Assembly (NCBI RefSeq): GCF_010692745.1
Contig: NZ_JAAHTB010000007.1
Span: 102,697-166,696 of the forward strand
DNA: 64,000 nucleotides
Origin: Methylobacterium sp. BTF04
GTDB lineage: Bacteria > Pseudomonadota > Alphaproteobacteria > Rhizobiales > Beijerinckiaceae
Reading direction: 5' to 3'
The position numbers and the translations under genes are program-made. Position 1 is the first letter of the stretch; each line of letters begins with the position of its first letter. This document shows, in pieces, positions 42,677-52,818 of this stretch. The notes below the pieces were generated by a model, which had not been told where the DNA came from, searched no databases, and worked only from the letters and a program-made list of their open reading frames with translations.

Positions 42677-44035
42677 TCAGCCCAGCGCCCGCACCAGCGC
42701 CCGGAACTGGTCGCCGCGATCCTCGAAGCTTCGAAACTGATCGTACGACGCGCAGGCGGGCGAGAGCAGGACGACGGGCTCGGGCGCCTCCGAAGCCGCC
42801 GCGGCCTGCGCCGCCATGGCGGTGGCGATGTCGAGGGTGCCACAACGGGTGTAGGGCACCACGCCGTCCAGGGTGGCTGCGAAGGCGTCGGAGGCCGCAC
42901 CGATGAGATAGGCGTGGGCGACGCGGCCGAAGAGCGGCGCGAGCGGTTCGATCCCGCCCTCCTTGGCCTTGCCGCCGAGGATCCAATGCACGTCGTGGAA
43001 GGCGGTGAGCGCCTTCTCGGTGGAATCGGCGTTGGTCGCCTTGGAATCGTTGACGAAGAGCACGCGGCCGCGCCGGCCGACCTCCTCCATGCGGTGGGGC
43101 AGGCCGGGGAAGCTCTTGAGGCCGGCGGCGATCGTGGCCGGGGGCACGCCGAGGGCGCGCACCACGGCGAGGGCCACCGCGGCGTTCTGCCAGTTATGGG
43201 CGCCCCGCAGGGTGCCGATGCCGGTGAGATCGGCCAGGGGCGTCCCGTCGGCCGCGAACACGGCGGCCTCGCGCGCCGTCAAGTCCGCGCTGCCGGTTTC
43301 GTCGCCCACATGCACACGGATGACGGCACCGGTGAGCTCCGCCGCAATGGCCCGGCTCGGAGTGTCGTCGACGCCGATGATCGCGAGGTCCGCCCTCGCC
43401 ACCAGCCGGGCCTTGATGCCGGCATAATCGGCCATGGTGCCGTGGCGGTCGAGATGGTCGGGGGTGATGTTGAGCAGCACCCCGATGCTCGGGGCGAGGG
43501 ACGGCGTCAGGTCGATCTGGAACGAGGACAGCTCGATCACGTGGACCCGGTCTGGCGACGGCGGGGCCAGCGACAGGATCGCGGTGCCGATATTGCCGCC
43601 CATCTGCACGTCGCGCCCCGCTTGGCTGAGCACATGGGCGATCAGGGCGGTGGTGGTGGATTTCCCGTTGGTGCCGGTGATCGCCACGAAGGGGGCATCC
43701 GGCGCGATCCTGGCACGCTCGCGGCAGTACAGTTCGATGTCGCCGATGATCGGAATGCCGGCGGCTTTCGCGCGCTCCACCGTCCAGTGCGGAACCGGAT
43801 GGGTCAGCGGCACCCCAGGGGCCAGGATCAGCGCGGCGAAATCCGACCAGTCGGCGTCGCGAAGATCAGAGGTGGTGATGCCCTGGTCCCGCGCGCGGGC
43901 GACGCTCTCGGGACTGTCGTCCCAGGCGCGCACCACTGCGCCGCCGGCGATCAGCGCCCGCACCGTGGCGAGCCCCGAGCCGCCCAGGCCGAACAGGGCG
44001 AGCGTACGGCCGGCGTAGGTGGTGGCGGGCGTCAT
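42677..44035 (-). CDS. murD: UDP-N-acetylmuramoylalanine--D-glutamate ligase
   Basis: A 452-residue Mur ligase adding D-glutamate to UDP-MurNAc-L-Ala. The N-terminal Rossmann domain has [15 protein letters not shown], the ATP-binding loop is [20 protein letters not shown], and [16 protein letters not shown] and [17 protein letters not shown] are the family motifs. The start is the ATG whose last base is 44035, overlapping the mraY stop by one base (TGATG). The open frame continues far upstream antisense-free inside mraY, but without MurD similarity. It ends the dcw run here; ftsW and murG are not in the window. Confidence 0.97.
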   Translation of the reverse strand: MTPATTYAGRTLALFGLGGSGLATVRALIAGGAVVRAWDDSPESVARARDQGITTSDLRDADWSDFAALILAPGVPLTHPVPHWTVERAKAAGIPIIGDIELYCRERARIAPDAPFVAITGTNGKSTTTALIAHVLSQAGRDVQMGGNIGTAILSLAPPSPDRVHVIELSSFQIDLTPSLAPSIGVLLNITPDHLDRHGTMADYAGIKARLVARADLAIIGVDDTPSRAIAAELTGAVIRVHVGDETGSADLTAREAAVFAADGTPLADLTGIGTLRGAHNWQNAAVALAVVRALGVPPATIAAGLKSFPGLPHRMEEVGRRGRVLFVNDSKATNADSTEKALTAFHDVHWILGGKAKEGGIEPLAPLFGRVAHAYLIGAASDAFAATLDGVVPYTRCGTLDIATAMAAQAAAASEAPEPVVLLSPACASYDQFRSFEDRGDQFRALVRALG

Positions 44036-45117
44036 CAGCGCAGCTTCAGCGTGGCGAGGCCGGCCAGCGCCAGGATCACGGCGATGATCCAGAACCGGAT
44101 CACGACCTGCGGCTCCTTCCAGCCCTTCTGCTCGAAATGGTGGTGGATCGGCGCCATGCGGAAGACGCGCTTGCCGGTGAGCTTGAACGAGGCGACCTGG
44201 ATGATCACCGACATGATCTCCAGCACGAACAGGCCGCCGACGATGGCGAGCACGATCTCGTGCTTGGTGGCAACCGCCACGGTGCCGAGCAGGCCGCCGA
44301 GCGCCAGCGAACCGGTATCGCCCATGAAGATCTGCGCGGGCGGAGCGTTGAACCACAGGAAGCCGAGGCCCGCCCCGATCACGGCGCCGCAGACCACCGC
44401 GAGTTCGCCGGTGTCGCGGATGTAATTCACCTGAAGATAGTTCGCATAGAACGAGTTGCCGACGAGGTAGGCGATGACGCCGAAGGTGCCGCAGGCGATC
44501 ATCACCGGGACGATGGCGAGGCCGTCGAGGCCGTCGGTGATGTTCACCGCATTGCCGGCACCGACGATGACGAAGCCGGCGAACAGCAGGTAGAACCAGC
44601 CAAGGTTCAAGAGCGCGTCCTTGAACACCGGGAAAGCGAGCTGGTTCTGCAGGGCGGGAGCCGAATAGATCGAGATCAGCAGGCAGGCGGCGATCGCGAT
44701 GGCGGCTTCGAGCGCGAGGCGGAACTTGCCGGAGAACCCCTTGTGCGACTGCTTCGTCACCTTGAGGAAATCGTCGTAGAAACCGATGGCGCCGAACCCG
44801 AGGGTCACCGCGAGCGTCACCCAGACATAGTGGTTGCGCGGGTTGGCCCAGAGCAGGATCGCCACGATGGCGCCGGCCAGGATCATCAGCCCGCCCATGG
44901 TCGGCGTGCCGCGCTTGATCAGGTGGCTCTGCGGGCCGTCTTCGCGGATCGGCTGGCCCTTGCCCTGGCGCAGGCGCAGCAGGGAGATGATCAACGGCCC
45001 GAACCAGAACACGAACAGGCCGGCGGTGAACAGCGCGCCGCCGGTGCGGAAGGTGATGTAACGGAACACGTTGAGGGCCGAGACGGTGCCGCTCAGATCC
45101 GACAGGAGATACAGCAT
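44035..45117 (-). CDS. mraY: Phospho-N-acetylmuramoyl-pentapeptide-transferase MraY
   Basis: A 360-residue ten-helix enzyme that transfers phospho-MurNAc-pentapeptide to undecaprenyl phosphate, giving lipid I. Landmarks are [12 protein letters not shown], the catalytic aspartates in [21 protein letters not shown] and [15 protein letters not shown], and [13 protein letters not shown] start at the ATG ending at 45117 ([10 protein letters not shown]), the usual family start; the frame continues 14 codons further. It lies between murF and murD. Confidence 0.97.
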   Translation of the reverse strand: MLYLLSDLSGTVSALNVFRYITFRTGGALFTAGLFVFWFGPLIISLLRLRQGKGQPIREDGPQSHLIKRGTPTMGGLMILAGAIVAILLWANPRNHYVWVTLAVTLGFGAIGFYDDFLKVTKQSHKGFSGKFRLALEAAIAIAACLLISIYSAPALQNQLAFPVFKDALLNLGWFYLLFAGFVIVGAGNAVNITDGLDGLAIVPVMIACGTFGVIAYLVGNSFYANYLQVNYIRDTGELAVVCGAVIGAGLGFLWFNAPPAQIFMGDTGSLALGGLLGTVAVATKHEIVLAIVGGLFVLEIMSVIIQVASFKLTGKRVFRMAPIHHHFEQKGWKEPQVVIRFWIIAVILALAGLATLKLR

Positions 45118-45210
45118 CCAGCACCCGGCCGCGGTTTTACAAGGAATCTCTCCGGGCATGGGACAGGCCGCGTGCCTGTTCCCTCCCGGCCGTTCGGATC
45201 CGCGTCGGCG

Positions 45211-46680
45211 TCACAGCGCCAGCGACGGCTCGTTCTGATCGTTGGCGCCCGCGTACCGGGCTTTGAGAGCTTCGACAATCCGGCCCATGCGGATGCTGTT
45301 CGATCCCTTGATCATCACGGCATCGCCAGCACGCAACGTGGCAAGCACGGAATCGAGGAGTTCGCCGGAGGTCGCGGCCGCGACGCCGCGCCGGCTGAGC
45401 GGCATGGCCTCGAACAGGTGGCGCATCAGCGGACCGGCCGTGAAGACGAGATCGACCTGCGCGGCGTCCACCGCCGCGGCGAGATCGCGGTGGTGCGCCT
45501 CGGCGCTTCCGCCGAGTTCCAGCATGTCGCCGAGCACTGCGATGCGGCGCCCGCGCGGGCCGGTCTCGATGGTCGATAGGGTCGCCAGGGCGGCGCGGAT
45601 CGAGGCCGGGTTGGCGTTGTAGCTTTCGTCGACGAGGAAGGCTTCGCCCGTGCCGATCCGCAAGGCGGTACGCTCGCCGCGTCCCACCGGCGGCTTCAGC
45701 GCCGCCAGCGACAGAGCGGCCAGGGCGAGATCGGCGCCGAGGGCATGGACCACCGCCATGACGCCGAGCGAGTTCATCGCCGTGTGCCGGCCGGGCGTGC
45801 CGAGCTGATAGGTGACCGGAATGCCCATCACCGTAGCGTCGACCACCGACAGGTCGGGGCGCAGGACGATACGCGAGGCACGGACATCGGCGTCGGGATG
45901 TTCGCCGAAGGTGACGACACGGCCCGCCTTCGAGGCCTGCGCGTGGGCGAGCAACCGCGAAAAGCTCGGATTGTCGCGGTTGAGGATCGCCGTACCGCCC
46001 GCGCCGAGCCCCGAAAAAATCTCGCCCTTGGCGTCGGCGATGGCCGACAGCGACGCGAAATGCTCGATATGCACCGGCTCGACCGTGGTGATCAGCGCGA
46101 TGTCCGGCCGGACCATGGCGGTGAGCGGCACGATCTCGCGGGGGTGGTTCATGCCGATCTCGAACACGCCGTAATCCGTATCGGCCGGCATCCGCGCGAG
46201 GGTCAGGGGCACGCCCCAATGGTTGTTGTACGAGGCGATGGAAGCGTGCGTCCGGCCTTGGGCGGACAGGACATGGCGCAGGGCCTCCTTGGTTCCGGTC
46301 TTGCCCACTGAACCGGTGACCGCGACGATGCCGGCATGGCTGCGGGCCCGGGCGGCGAGTCCGAGTTTTCGCATGGCATCGAGCGCCGGGTCGTCGTCGC
46401 CGCCCGCGACGGCCAACACTGCGCCGGCCCCGGCGAATTCGTCCGCGCGATCGGCCGCCACCACGGCCGCGCCCGCGCCGCGTGACAGGGCATCGCGCAC
46501 GAAGTCGTGCCCGTCCCGCGCCTCGCCCCGGATGGCGAAGAACAGGTCGCCGGGCGCCAGGGTGCGGGTATCGATGGAGGCGCCGCGGATCGGCTTCGGA
46601 ACGCCGTGCAGGGTCCCACCGGTGGCGGCCTCGAGGGATTCCGCCGTCCAGAGGGGTGCGGGGGTCTGGGCGTTGGTCAT
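45211..46680 (-). CDS. murF: UDP-N-acetylmuramoyl-tripeptide--D-alanyl-D-alanine ligase
   Basis: A 489-residue Mur ligase that adds D-Ala-D-Ala, completing the pentapeptide precursor. The P-loop is VAVTGSVGKTGTKEALRHVL, followed by YNNHWGVPLTLARMP, IGMNHPREI and the nucleotide-pocket region DESYNANPASIRAAL, all MurF-specific. The start overlaps the murE stop by four bases. Length is slightly above average through an Ala/Asp-rich insertion near residues 60-110. Confidence 0.97.
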   Translation of the reverse strand: MTNAQTPAPLWTAESLEAATGGTLHGVPKPIRGASIDTRTLAPGDLFFAIRGEARDGHDFVRDALSRGAGAAVVAADRADEFAGAGAVLAVAGGDDDPALDAMRKLGLAARARSHAGIVAVTGSVGKTGTKEALRHVLSAQGRTHASIASYNNHWGVPLTLARMPADTDYGVFEIGMNHPREIVPLTAMVRPDIALITTVEPVHIEHFASLSAIADAKGEIFSGLGAGGTAILNRDNPSFSRLLAHAQASKAGRVVTFGEHPDADVRASRIVLRPDLSVVDATVMGIPVTYQLGTPGRHTAMNSLGVMAVVHALGADLALAALSLAALKPPVGRGERTALRIGTGEAFLVDESYNANPASIRAALATLSTIETGPRGRRIAVLGDMLELGGSAEAHHRDLAAAVDAAQVDLVFTAGPLMRHLFEAMPLSRRGVAAATSGELLDSVLATLRAGDAVMIKGSNSIRMGRIVEALKARYAGANDQNEPSLAL

Positions 46681-48161
46681 GAGGTGCGTTCCGCGATCGC
46701 CGCCCGGAGCACGTCGTGGTCCGAGAAGGGCAGAACGCTTGTGCCGACGATCTGGCCGGTTTCATGGCCCTTGCCGGCCACGACGAGAACGTCGCCGGGC
46801 GCCAGCGACCGGACCGCGGTGCGGATCGCCTCGGCACGGTCGCCGATCTCTATGGCCCCCGGGGCAGCGGCCAGGATCGCGGCGCGGATCGCGGCCGGGT
46901 CCTCGCTGCGCGGGTTGTCGTCGGTGACGATGACGGCGTCGGCGCGAGCGGCGGCGATGGCGCCCATCAGCGGGCGCTTGCCGCGGTCGCGGTCACCGCC
47001 GCAGCCGAAGACGAGGTGGAGCCTGCCGGACGCAAAGGGGCGCAGCGCGGTAAGTACGCTGTCGAGAGCCTCGGGCTTGTGGGCGTAGTCGACGAGGCAG
47101 AGGGCGCCGTTGACCTCGCCGATGCGCTCCATGCGGCCCGGCACCCCGATGAGGTGTTCGAGGGCGGCGATGACGCCGACGCGATCGGAATTGCCCGCCG
47201 GGGTCGCCAGCACGAGGCCGGCGGCCAGCAAGGCGTTCTCGACCTGGAAGGCGCCGACGAGGGGCAGCCGGACCGCATAATCCTCGTCGAGCTGGCGATG
47301 CAGGCGGCCGGGCGCACGCAGGTGCAGCCGCTGGTGAAAACCGTCGGTCTCGGCATCGAGAAGCTTGATCGTCTCGCCCTTGCGGCCGGTGGTCCGGACG
47401 AGAAGCTTGTGCGCGAAGGCCGCCGCGATCACCCGATCGGCATAGGCGCCGTCGGCATTGATCACCGCGGGAATGCCGGGCTCCGCCAGGGTCGTGAACA
47501 GCCTGAGCTTGGCGGCGAGATACTCCTCGATCGTCGCATGATAATCGAGGTGGTCGCGCCCGAGATTGGTGAAGCCCACCGCCGTGAGCCGCACCCCGTC
47601 GAGACGGCGCTGCTCGATGCCGTGCGAGGACGCTTCCATGGCGAGATCGGTGATGCCGTCGCGGGCGAGGCCGGCGAGGGTCCGGTGCAGGGTGACCGGG
47701 TCCGGCGTGGTGAGCGAGCCGTAGCTGGCGCCCCGATTGGTGACGATGCCGACGGTGCCGAGGCTCGCCGAGTCCCGACCGATCCGGCTCAGGATCTGGC
47801 GTACGAAATCCGCCACCGAACTCTTGCCGCTGGTGCCGGTGACCGCGACCACGCTCTCGGGCTGGCCGGGATGGAAACGCGCCGCACCGAGCGCGAGGGC
47901 GCGCCGCACGTCCGGGACGGTGAGATACGGAACGGCGGCGTCGAGATCGTCCGGCCGCTCACCCTCGCCGACCACGGCGACGGCGCCGGCTGCCGCAGCC
48001 TTGGCGGCGAACAGGCGCCCGTCGGCCACGGTCCCGGGCACCGCCACGAACACGCATCCGGGCGCGACATTCCGCGAATCCGCCGTCAGCCCGGTGACGG
48101 GCCATGTCGCGAAGGCGGCCTCGGCCTCCGGGAACAGCTCGCCAAGGGTCGGCGCGTTCAT
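46677..48161 (-). CDS. murE: UDP-N-acetylmuramoyl-L-alanyl-D-glutamate--2,6-diaminopimelate ligase
   Basis: A 494-residue Mur ligase. The P-loop is VAVTGTSGKSSVADFVRQIL, with MEASSHGIEQRRLDG and YAHKPEALDSVL following. The DNPR motif in VTDDNPRSEDP specifies meso-diaminopimelate as substrate, as in Gram-negative bacteria. It overlaps ftsI and murF by four bases at its two ends, showing tight translational coupling. Its diaminopimelate precursor depends on LysC, also in this window. Confidence 0.97.
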   Translation of the reverse strand: MNAPTLGELFPEAEAAFATWPVTGLTADSRNVAPGCVFVAVPGTVADGRLFAAKAAAAGAVAVVGEGERPDDLDAAVPYLTVPDVRRALALGAARFHPGQPESVVAVTGTSGKSSVADFVRQILSRIGRDSASLGTVGIVTNRGASYGSLTTPDPVTLHRTLAGLARDGITDLAMEASSHGIEQRRLDGVRLTAVGFTNLGRDHLDYHATIEEYLAAKLRLFTTLAEPGIPAVINADGAYADRVIAAAFAHKLLVRTTGRKGETIKLLDAETDGFHQRLHLRAPGRLHRQLDEDYAVRLPLVGAFQVENALLAAGLVLATPAGNSDRVGVIAALEHLIGVPGRMERIGEVNGALCLVDYAHKPEALDSVLTALRPFASGRLHLVFGCGGDRDRGKRPLMGAIAAARADAVIVTDDNPRSEDPAAIRAAILAAAPGAIEIGDRAEAIRTAVRSLAPGDVLVVAGKGHETGQIVGTSVLPFSDHDVLRAAIAERTS

Positions 48162-49993
48162 CGCCCGTCGACCTTGTCGGCGTGATAGGCGCCGAGTTTC
48201 ACCATCAGCGGGAACGGCTTCACCGGCGGATCGAATTGCGGCGGCAGGCCGAGGATGGGGGCGACGCGCTGAATGACCCGACCGGTGACGACGCCTGAAT
48301 TCCAGGCGGCGGTGGCGTAGTGACCGGACTCCGCGGCAACCGCCTGCGGCTCGTCCATGATGGTGACGAACAGGTATTTCGGCTTGTCCATGGGGGCGGC
48401 CGCCATGAAGGTCGTGAACAGGCGATTCTTGCTATAGCGGCCGTGGATCACCTTCTCGGCGGTGCCGGTCTTGCCGCCGACATAGTAGAGCGGGATCGCC
48501 GCCTTCTTGGCCGAACCTTCGGTGGCATTGAGGCGCATGATGAAGCGCATCGCCTCGCTGGTCTCGGGCTTGAGGACGCGGGTCGCCTTCTTCAGTGCGT
48601 CGGCCTCGGTGGTCTTGAGGAAGGTCGGCACGATGAGGTTGCCGCCGTTGGTGATGGCGCCCACCGCCGCCGCCGCTTGGAGCGGTGCCACGGCCAGACC
48701 GTGGCCGAACGCGATGGTGATGGTGTTGATCTCGGTCCAGCGCGACGGGACGATCGGCTCGGCGCTCTCGGGCAGTTCCGTCCGCATCCGGTCGGTGAGC
48801 CCCATCTTCTTCAAGAAGGCCTTGTGGCCGGTCACGCCGATGCCGAGCGCCATCCGGGCCGATCCGATGTTGGACGAGTGAACAAACACCTCCGGCATCG
48901 TGATGATCCGGTTTTCCGGGTGATAATCGTGGATCTTCTGGCGCCCCCAATTGAGCACGCCGCCACGGGTGTCGAATGTCGAGTTGACGTTGTACTTGCC
49001 GGAATCGAGCGCCATGGCCAGCGTCATGGCCTTGAAGGTCGAGCCCATCTCGTAGACGCCGACGTTCATGCGGTTGATGCGGTCGGGGGTCAGCGCCTCG
49101 GCCGGATCGTTCGGGTCGAAATCGGGCAGAGACGCGAGCGCGATCACCTCACCGGTGGTCACGTCGAGGATCATGCCGGCGGCGGCCTTGGCCTTGAAGT
49201 GGTCGATGCCCCAGGCGAGTTCCTCGCGGAGCGCGAATTGCGCCCGCAGGTCGAGGGAGAGCTGCACCGGCTTGAGGTCGGTCTGCTTGGCCACCAGGCC
49301 GAAATCGTTGAGCGCCTTGTTGCCCTGCGTGTCGATGTATTTCTCGATGCCGGCGATGCCGATATTGTCGAGGTTCGAGAAGCCGAGTACGTGCGCGGCG
49401 GCGACACCGTTGGGGTAGACGCGCTTGTGATCGGGCAGGAAGCCGATGCCGGGGATGCCCAGGCGATGCACCTCGGCCTGCTGCTTCGGGGTGATCTCAC
49501 GCTTGACCCAGACGAAGCCCTTCTTCGTCGAGAGCTTGGCGCGCAGCTCCGTGGCGTTGAGCTGCGGCAGAACGGCGGTGAGGAGTTCCACCGCCTCGTC
49601 CTTGTCGTAGATGTTGCGCGGTTCGGCGAAGACCGAGACCGTGCGGATATCGGTGGCGAGGATCTCGCCGTTGCGGTCGACGATGTCGGGCCGGATGGCG
49701 GTGGTGGCCGCCGCGGCGACGCGGTGTTCGCCGTTATCCGCATCCGGGAACGCGGCCATCGACATCAGGCGCACGCCGATGGTGGCGAACACCACGGCAA
49801 AGCCCAAGCCGACGAGGCCGACGCGCGCATAGGAGCGCTCGATCGCGAGATGGAACATCGCGCGGATCGCGACGGCGAACCGGTTGGCCACCTTCGGCGA
49901 CTGGGGCACGGCGTCCACCACAATGGGCTCGGCCTCGACCTCGGCCGGCTGCGAATCGTGGGACGGGGTATCGTGGGATACGTCTTGCGACAC
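48158..49993 (-). CDS. ftsI: Septal peptidoglycan transpeptidase FtsI (PBP3)
   Basis: A 611-residue class B penicillin-binding protein. A cytoplasmic tail precedes one transmembrane helix (VGLVGLGFAVVFATIGVRLM, about 58-77). The pedestal domain begins with RPDIVDRNGEILATD. Transpeptidase motifs are S318-TFK321, S373-x-N375 and K508-TG. It crosslinks septal peptidoglycan with FtsW, which is absent from this cluster. The stop overlaps murE and the start is six bases after ftsL. An Asp/Ser-rich N-terminal tail of about 40 residues looks disordered. Confidence 0.96.
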   Translation of the reverse strand: MSQDVSHDTPSHDSQPAEVEAEPIVVDAVPQSPKVANRFAVAIRAMFHLAIERSYARVGLVGLGFAVVFATIGVRLMSMAAFPDADNGEHRVAAAATTAIRPDIVDRNGEILATDIRTVSVFAEPRNIYDKDEAVELLTAVLPQLNATELRAKLSTKKGFVWVKREITPKQQAEVHRLGIPGIGFLPDHKRVYPNGVAAAHVLGFSNLDNIGIAGIEKYIDTQGNKALNDFGLVAKQTDLKPVQLSLDLRAQFALREELAWGIDHFKAKAAAGMILDVTTGEVIALASLPDFDPNDPAEALTPDRINRMNVGVYEMGSTFKAMTLAMALDSGKYNVNSTFDTRGGVLNWGRQKIHDYHPENRIITMPEVFVHSSNIGSARMALGIGVTGHKAFLKKMGLTDRMRTELPESAEPIVPSRWTEINTITIAFGHGLAVAPLQAAAAVGAITNGGNLIVPTFLKTTEADALKKATRVLKPETSEAMRFIMRLNATEGSAKKAAIPLYYVGGKTGTAEKVIHGRYSKNRLFTTFMAAAPMDKPKYLFVTIMDEPQAVAAESGHYATAAWNSGVVTGRVIQRVAPILGLPPQFDPPVKPFPLMVKLGAYHADKVDGR

Positions 49994-49999
49994 GGATGA

Positions 50000-50428
50000 C
50001 TACCTCGAAGCCGTGGTCGGTGTTCTGGTGGTGGTCGTGCGGGGCGTGACGCTGCCGGTGGTGCGCGGCTCGTCGCCACTGCGACCGGCCACGGGCTTCT
50101 CCTTGGGCGTCGCGGTGGCCGCGAGCAGGCGGCCGATCTCGTCGCCGCGGTCGGGCCGCACCGGCAGGTCCGAGAACCGGCCGAGATGGGCGGTGCCGAT
50201 GGGCTCCAGGGCGAGATGGCGCTCCACCGCCGCCTGCAGGCGGTCGGGCCGGGTCAGCAATTGCCATTCGGCGCGCAGCACCGCGATGGCCTGACGCTCC
50301 CTGTGGAGCTGGCTCGTCGCCTTCGAGACCTGGCTCGACTGATACAGCGTGTCGTATTTGATCGAGTAGGCGTAGATCGCCGAGCCGATGAGGCCCATCA
50401 CCGCCAGAAGGTTGAGCAAACGGATCAC
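50000..50428 (-). CDS. ftsL: Cell division protein FtsL
   Basis: A 142-residue bitopic protein. The N-terminal transmembrane helix ([20 protein letters not shown]) is followed by a periplasmic coiled coil ([20 protein letters not shown]) and the FtsL-typical [17 protein letters not shown]. The Thr/Arg-rich tail ([20 protein letters not shown]) is an extension of no known role. FtsL joins FtsB and FtsQ to activate FtsWI. It overlaps the rsmH stop by four bases. Confidence 0.93.
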   Translation of the reverse strand: MIRLLNLLAVMGLIGSAIYAYSIKYDTLYQSSQVSKATSQLHRERQAIAVLRAEWQLLTRPDRLQAAVERHLALEPIGTAHLGRFSDLPVRPDRGDEIGRLLAATATPKEKPVAGRSGDEPRTTGSVTPRTTTTRTPTTASR

Positions 50429-51474
50429 CGGCGCGCTCCTCCGCTTCTGCCCGTCCGCTCCGGCAGGGCGGCGAGGGTCTCGATGGCGGCCAGAGGTGCC
50501 GGCGCGGGCGTGTCCGTGCGCTCCACCGCGCGCAGCTTGGCCGACCGGGCGCGCGGGTTCCTATGGATCTCGGCGTCGGAGGGCAGCACCGGCCCCTTGG
50601 TCACCGCAGTGAAGCTGCGTGGGGTCGGCATCGCGACGCTCGGCACGTGGCGCGAGGCCTGGGCGGCCCGGCCGCTGCGCGCCGAGAAGAACTGCTTCAC
50701 GATGCGATCTTCGAGGGAGTGGAACGTCACCACGGCGAGCCGGCCGCCGGGCTTGAGGATGCGTTCGGCGGCATGCAGCGCCTGGACGAGCTCGCCGAGT
50801 TCGTCGTTCACCGCGATGCGCAGGCCCTGGAAGGTCCGGGTCGCCGGGTGGATGCCGCTCGCCGGGTCGGCCCAGACCACGCTGCCGACGATCTCGGCCA
50901 GCGCTCCGGTGGTCTCGATCCGGCCCTTGCGACGCGCTTCGATGATGGCGCGGGCGACGGCGCGCGAACGGCGCTCTTCGCCATAGTGATAGATGATGTC
51001 GGCCAGATCGGCCTCGTCGGCCTCGTTGACGAGGTCGGCGGCGCTCTGCCCGTCACGCTCCATGCGCATGTCGAGGGGACCGTCGTTGCGGAACGAAAAG
51101 CCGCGCTCGGGCTGGTCGATCTGCATCGAGGAGACGCCGATATCGAGAACGACGGCGTCGGCCTCGGCATGGCCCTCGGCACGTACGGCGGCATCGAGGC
51201 TGCCGAAGCGGCCCGGCACCAGGGTCAGGCGCCCTTGGGCCGATTCCACGAGGGGGGCGCCCCCGGCGATGGCGCCGGGATCGCGGTCGATGGCGATGAC
51301 GTGCACGTTCGGATCGGCCTCGAGCATCGCGCGGGTGTAGCCGCCCGCGCCGAAGGTGCCGTCGACGGCGAGCGCCGAACCGGAGAGATCGAGGGCTGCC
51401 AGCACCTCGGCGAGCAGCACCGGGACGTGCGGGGCGCCGGGCACGGGCCGCGGCGGACGCGGAGCGCGCGTCAT
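50425..51474 (-). CDS. rsmH: 16S rRNA (cytosine1402-N4)-methyltransferase RsmH
   Basis: A 349-residue SAM methyltransferase (formerly MraW) acting on C1402 in the ribosomal decoding centre. It contains [13 protein letters not shown], motif [50 protein letters not shown] and [12 protein letters not shown]. The ATG ending at 51474 starts the family-length protein and overlaps by four bases a short upstream reading frame; its own ribosome-binding site is weak. First gene of the dcw cluster here, as mraZ is not present. Confidence 0.96.
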   Translation of the reverse strand: MTRAPRPPRPVPGAPHVPVLLAEVLAALDLSGSALAVDGTFGAGGYTRAMLEADPNVHVIAIDRDPGAIAGGAPLVESAQGRLTLVPGRFGSLDAAVRAEGHAEADAVVLDIGVSSMQIDQPERGFSFRNDGPLDMRMERDGQSAADLVNEADEADLADIIYHYGEERRSRAVARAIIEARRKGRIETTGALAEIVGSVVWADPASGIHPATRTFQGLRIAVNDELGELVQALHAAERILKPGGRLAVVTFHSLEDRIVKQFFSARSGRAAQASRHVPSVAMPTPRSFTAVTKGPVLPSDAEIHRNPRARSAKLRAVERTDTPAPAPLAAIETLAALPERTGRSGGARR

Positions 51475-51536
51475 CGCACCGATTCCGGGATCAGATGAGT
51501 GAACATCGACAATTCGACCGTGATGGTGCGGCGCAT
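51471..51536 (-). CDS. Candidate 21-residue upstream ORF coupled to rsmH
   Basis: Starting at the ATG ending at 51536 the frame reads [20 protein letters not shown] plus one Arg and stops at the ATGA shared with rsmH. GGAAGG lies just upstream of its ATG, better than the site in front of rsmH, so ribosomes could reach rsmH by coupling. The frame is also open upstream for 66 more codons, without MraZ similarity. The peptide itself resembles nothing known, and a role as coupling leader is inference. Confidence 0.3.
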   Translation of the reverse strand: MRRTITVELSMFTHLIPESVR

Positions 51537-51823
51537 GCGTCCCTTCCACGAGGCTGGGCCGCCGAGGTGCGGCGCGGAGAGACGGAACCGGGCGAGACCG
51601 GCGCGGAACGCAGCCGCGCGCACGGACGGCTGGCCCACGATCGCGGACTGCGTCCGTCGATCCGAAAATCGCCGCTGACGGGATGAATCGGGGTACCATG
51701 GGCCTCTGAGCGCCGTCAACGAACCAGGCCGCACGGGTCGGCCAGGGTCGATCAGACCTCAGCAAGGTTAACCGAGGGTAAGTTTTCGGAGGGAATGACG
51801 GCCTGCTGTGGCAACGTGATTCC
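51475..51823 (-). other. Leader region of the dcw cluster (349 bases, mraZ absent)
   Basis: Apart from the short ORF overlapping rsmH, I see no gene. The usual MraZ start (MFxGxxxxxLDxKGR) is not found in any frame. On the minus strand TTGACG at about 51715-51720 could be a -35 element, but the matching -10 (TACCCC) is poor. TTAA at 51768-51771 followed after seven bases by TAAG is only a partial CtrA-like site. Confidence 0.5.
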
Positions 51824-52066
51824 TCAAAGGTCGAGGTCGCGAAGCCCTGCGCCGTTTCGATCCGGCAGGTCGTCGTCTACCAGCGGAGACGCGGCCAGAA
51901 GGCGCCCCCGGCTCGGTCCCGGCGACAGGTTCTTCCCGTCGGACCAGCACACCGGCATGGCGTCCTTGCAGCCATTGGGCGTGGTCGGGAATTCTTCTTC
52001 GCTCAGCGCTTCGTCGGTCGCGTCCGAGAGTTTGGCCCGGGCATCTTTGAAGCGGATTTCACGCAT
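51824..52066 (-). CDS. Phd/YefM-type antitoxin-like protein, apparently orphan and degenerate
   Basis: An 80-residue frame. The N terminus [20 protein letters not shown] is the Phd family start, and the C terminus [19 protein letters not shown] then GLRDLDL is the typical Phd end before a PIN/VapC toxin. The middle ([20 protein letters not shown]) matches the family spacing but has lost conserved residues: Arg-His in place of the NG region, and hydrophobics replaced by Pro, Cys and Gly. No toxin gene follows: after the stop there are only 45 bases before unrelated sequence. Probably a decaying remnant of a toxin-antitoxin pair. Confidence 0.6.
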   Translation of the reverse strand: MREIRFKDARAKLSDATDEALSEEEFPTTPNGCKDAMPVCWSDGKNLSPGPSRGRLLAASPLVDDDLPDRNGAGLRDLDL

Positions 52067-52198
52067 GGACCCCGATCCCCGTTCGATCGCCGTGACCACA
52101 GCGACCGGCTTCCGGATCACGAAATCGGATCGACCGTCGCCCGGCCTCGGTCACCCCGGACGTCGGCCAGGTGGCGCATTCGCGACCAAGGGAAAAGT

Positions 52199-52594
<396 letters not shown>

Positions 52595-52775
52595 GGCGCG
52601 GATGTGCGCCGCCGACGAAGGTCAGGTCAAGCGCGCCGAGGCCTTTCCGGACGCGACGTGGAGATTTCGGCGACCCGGTTGCGGCGCGGACGGCCCGGAT
52701 CGGATGGCTGGTCTCGGCCGAGGGCAGCCAAACTGGGATCACGCCAGCCCCGAGGCAGACGCGCACCGACCATGA

Positions 52776-52811
52776 CCATCCAGGGAGGCCGGGACCGGCC
52801 TCCCTGGATGG
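52776..52811 (-). terminator. Perfect 16-bp inverted repeat after gloA
   Basis: CCATCCAGGGAGGCCG-GGAC-CGGCCTCCCTGGATGG lies seven bases beyond the gloA stop. On the minus strand no T-tract follows, so it is either a factor-dependent 3' end hairpin or an imperfect intrinsic terminator. It separates gloA from rnpB. Confidence 0.6.
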
Positions 52812-52818
52812 TTTCCGA

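Noticed and set aside
51471..51734. 87-codon frame upstream of rsmH considered as mraZ
   Set aside because: No MraZ SpoVT/AbrB-type motif in any part; too short. Only its last 21 codons are kept as a possible coupled peptide.
51766..51783. CtrA-like site (TTAA, seven bases, TAAG) upstream of the dcw cluster
   Set aside because: The second half-site mismatches TTAA at two positions; spacing alone is too weak in one copy.
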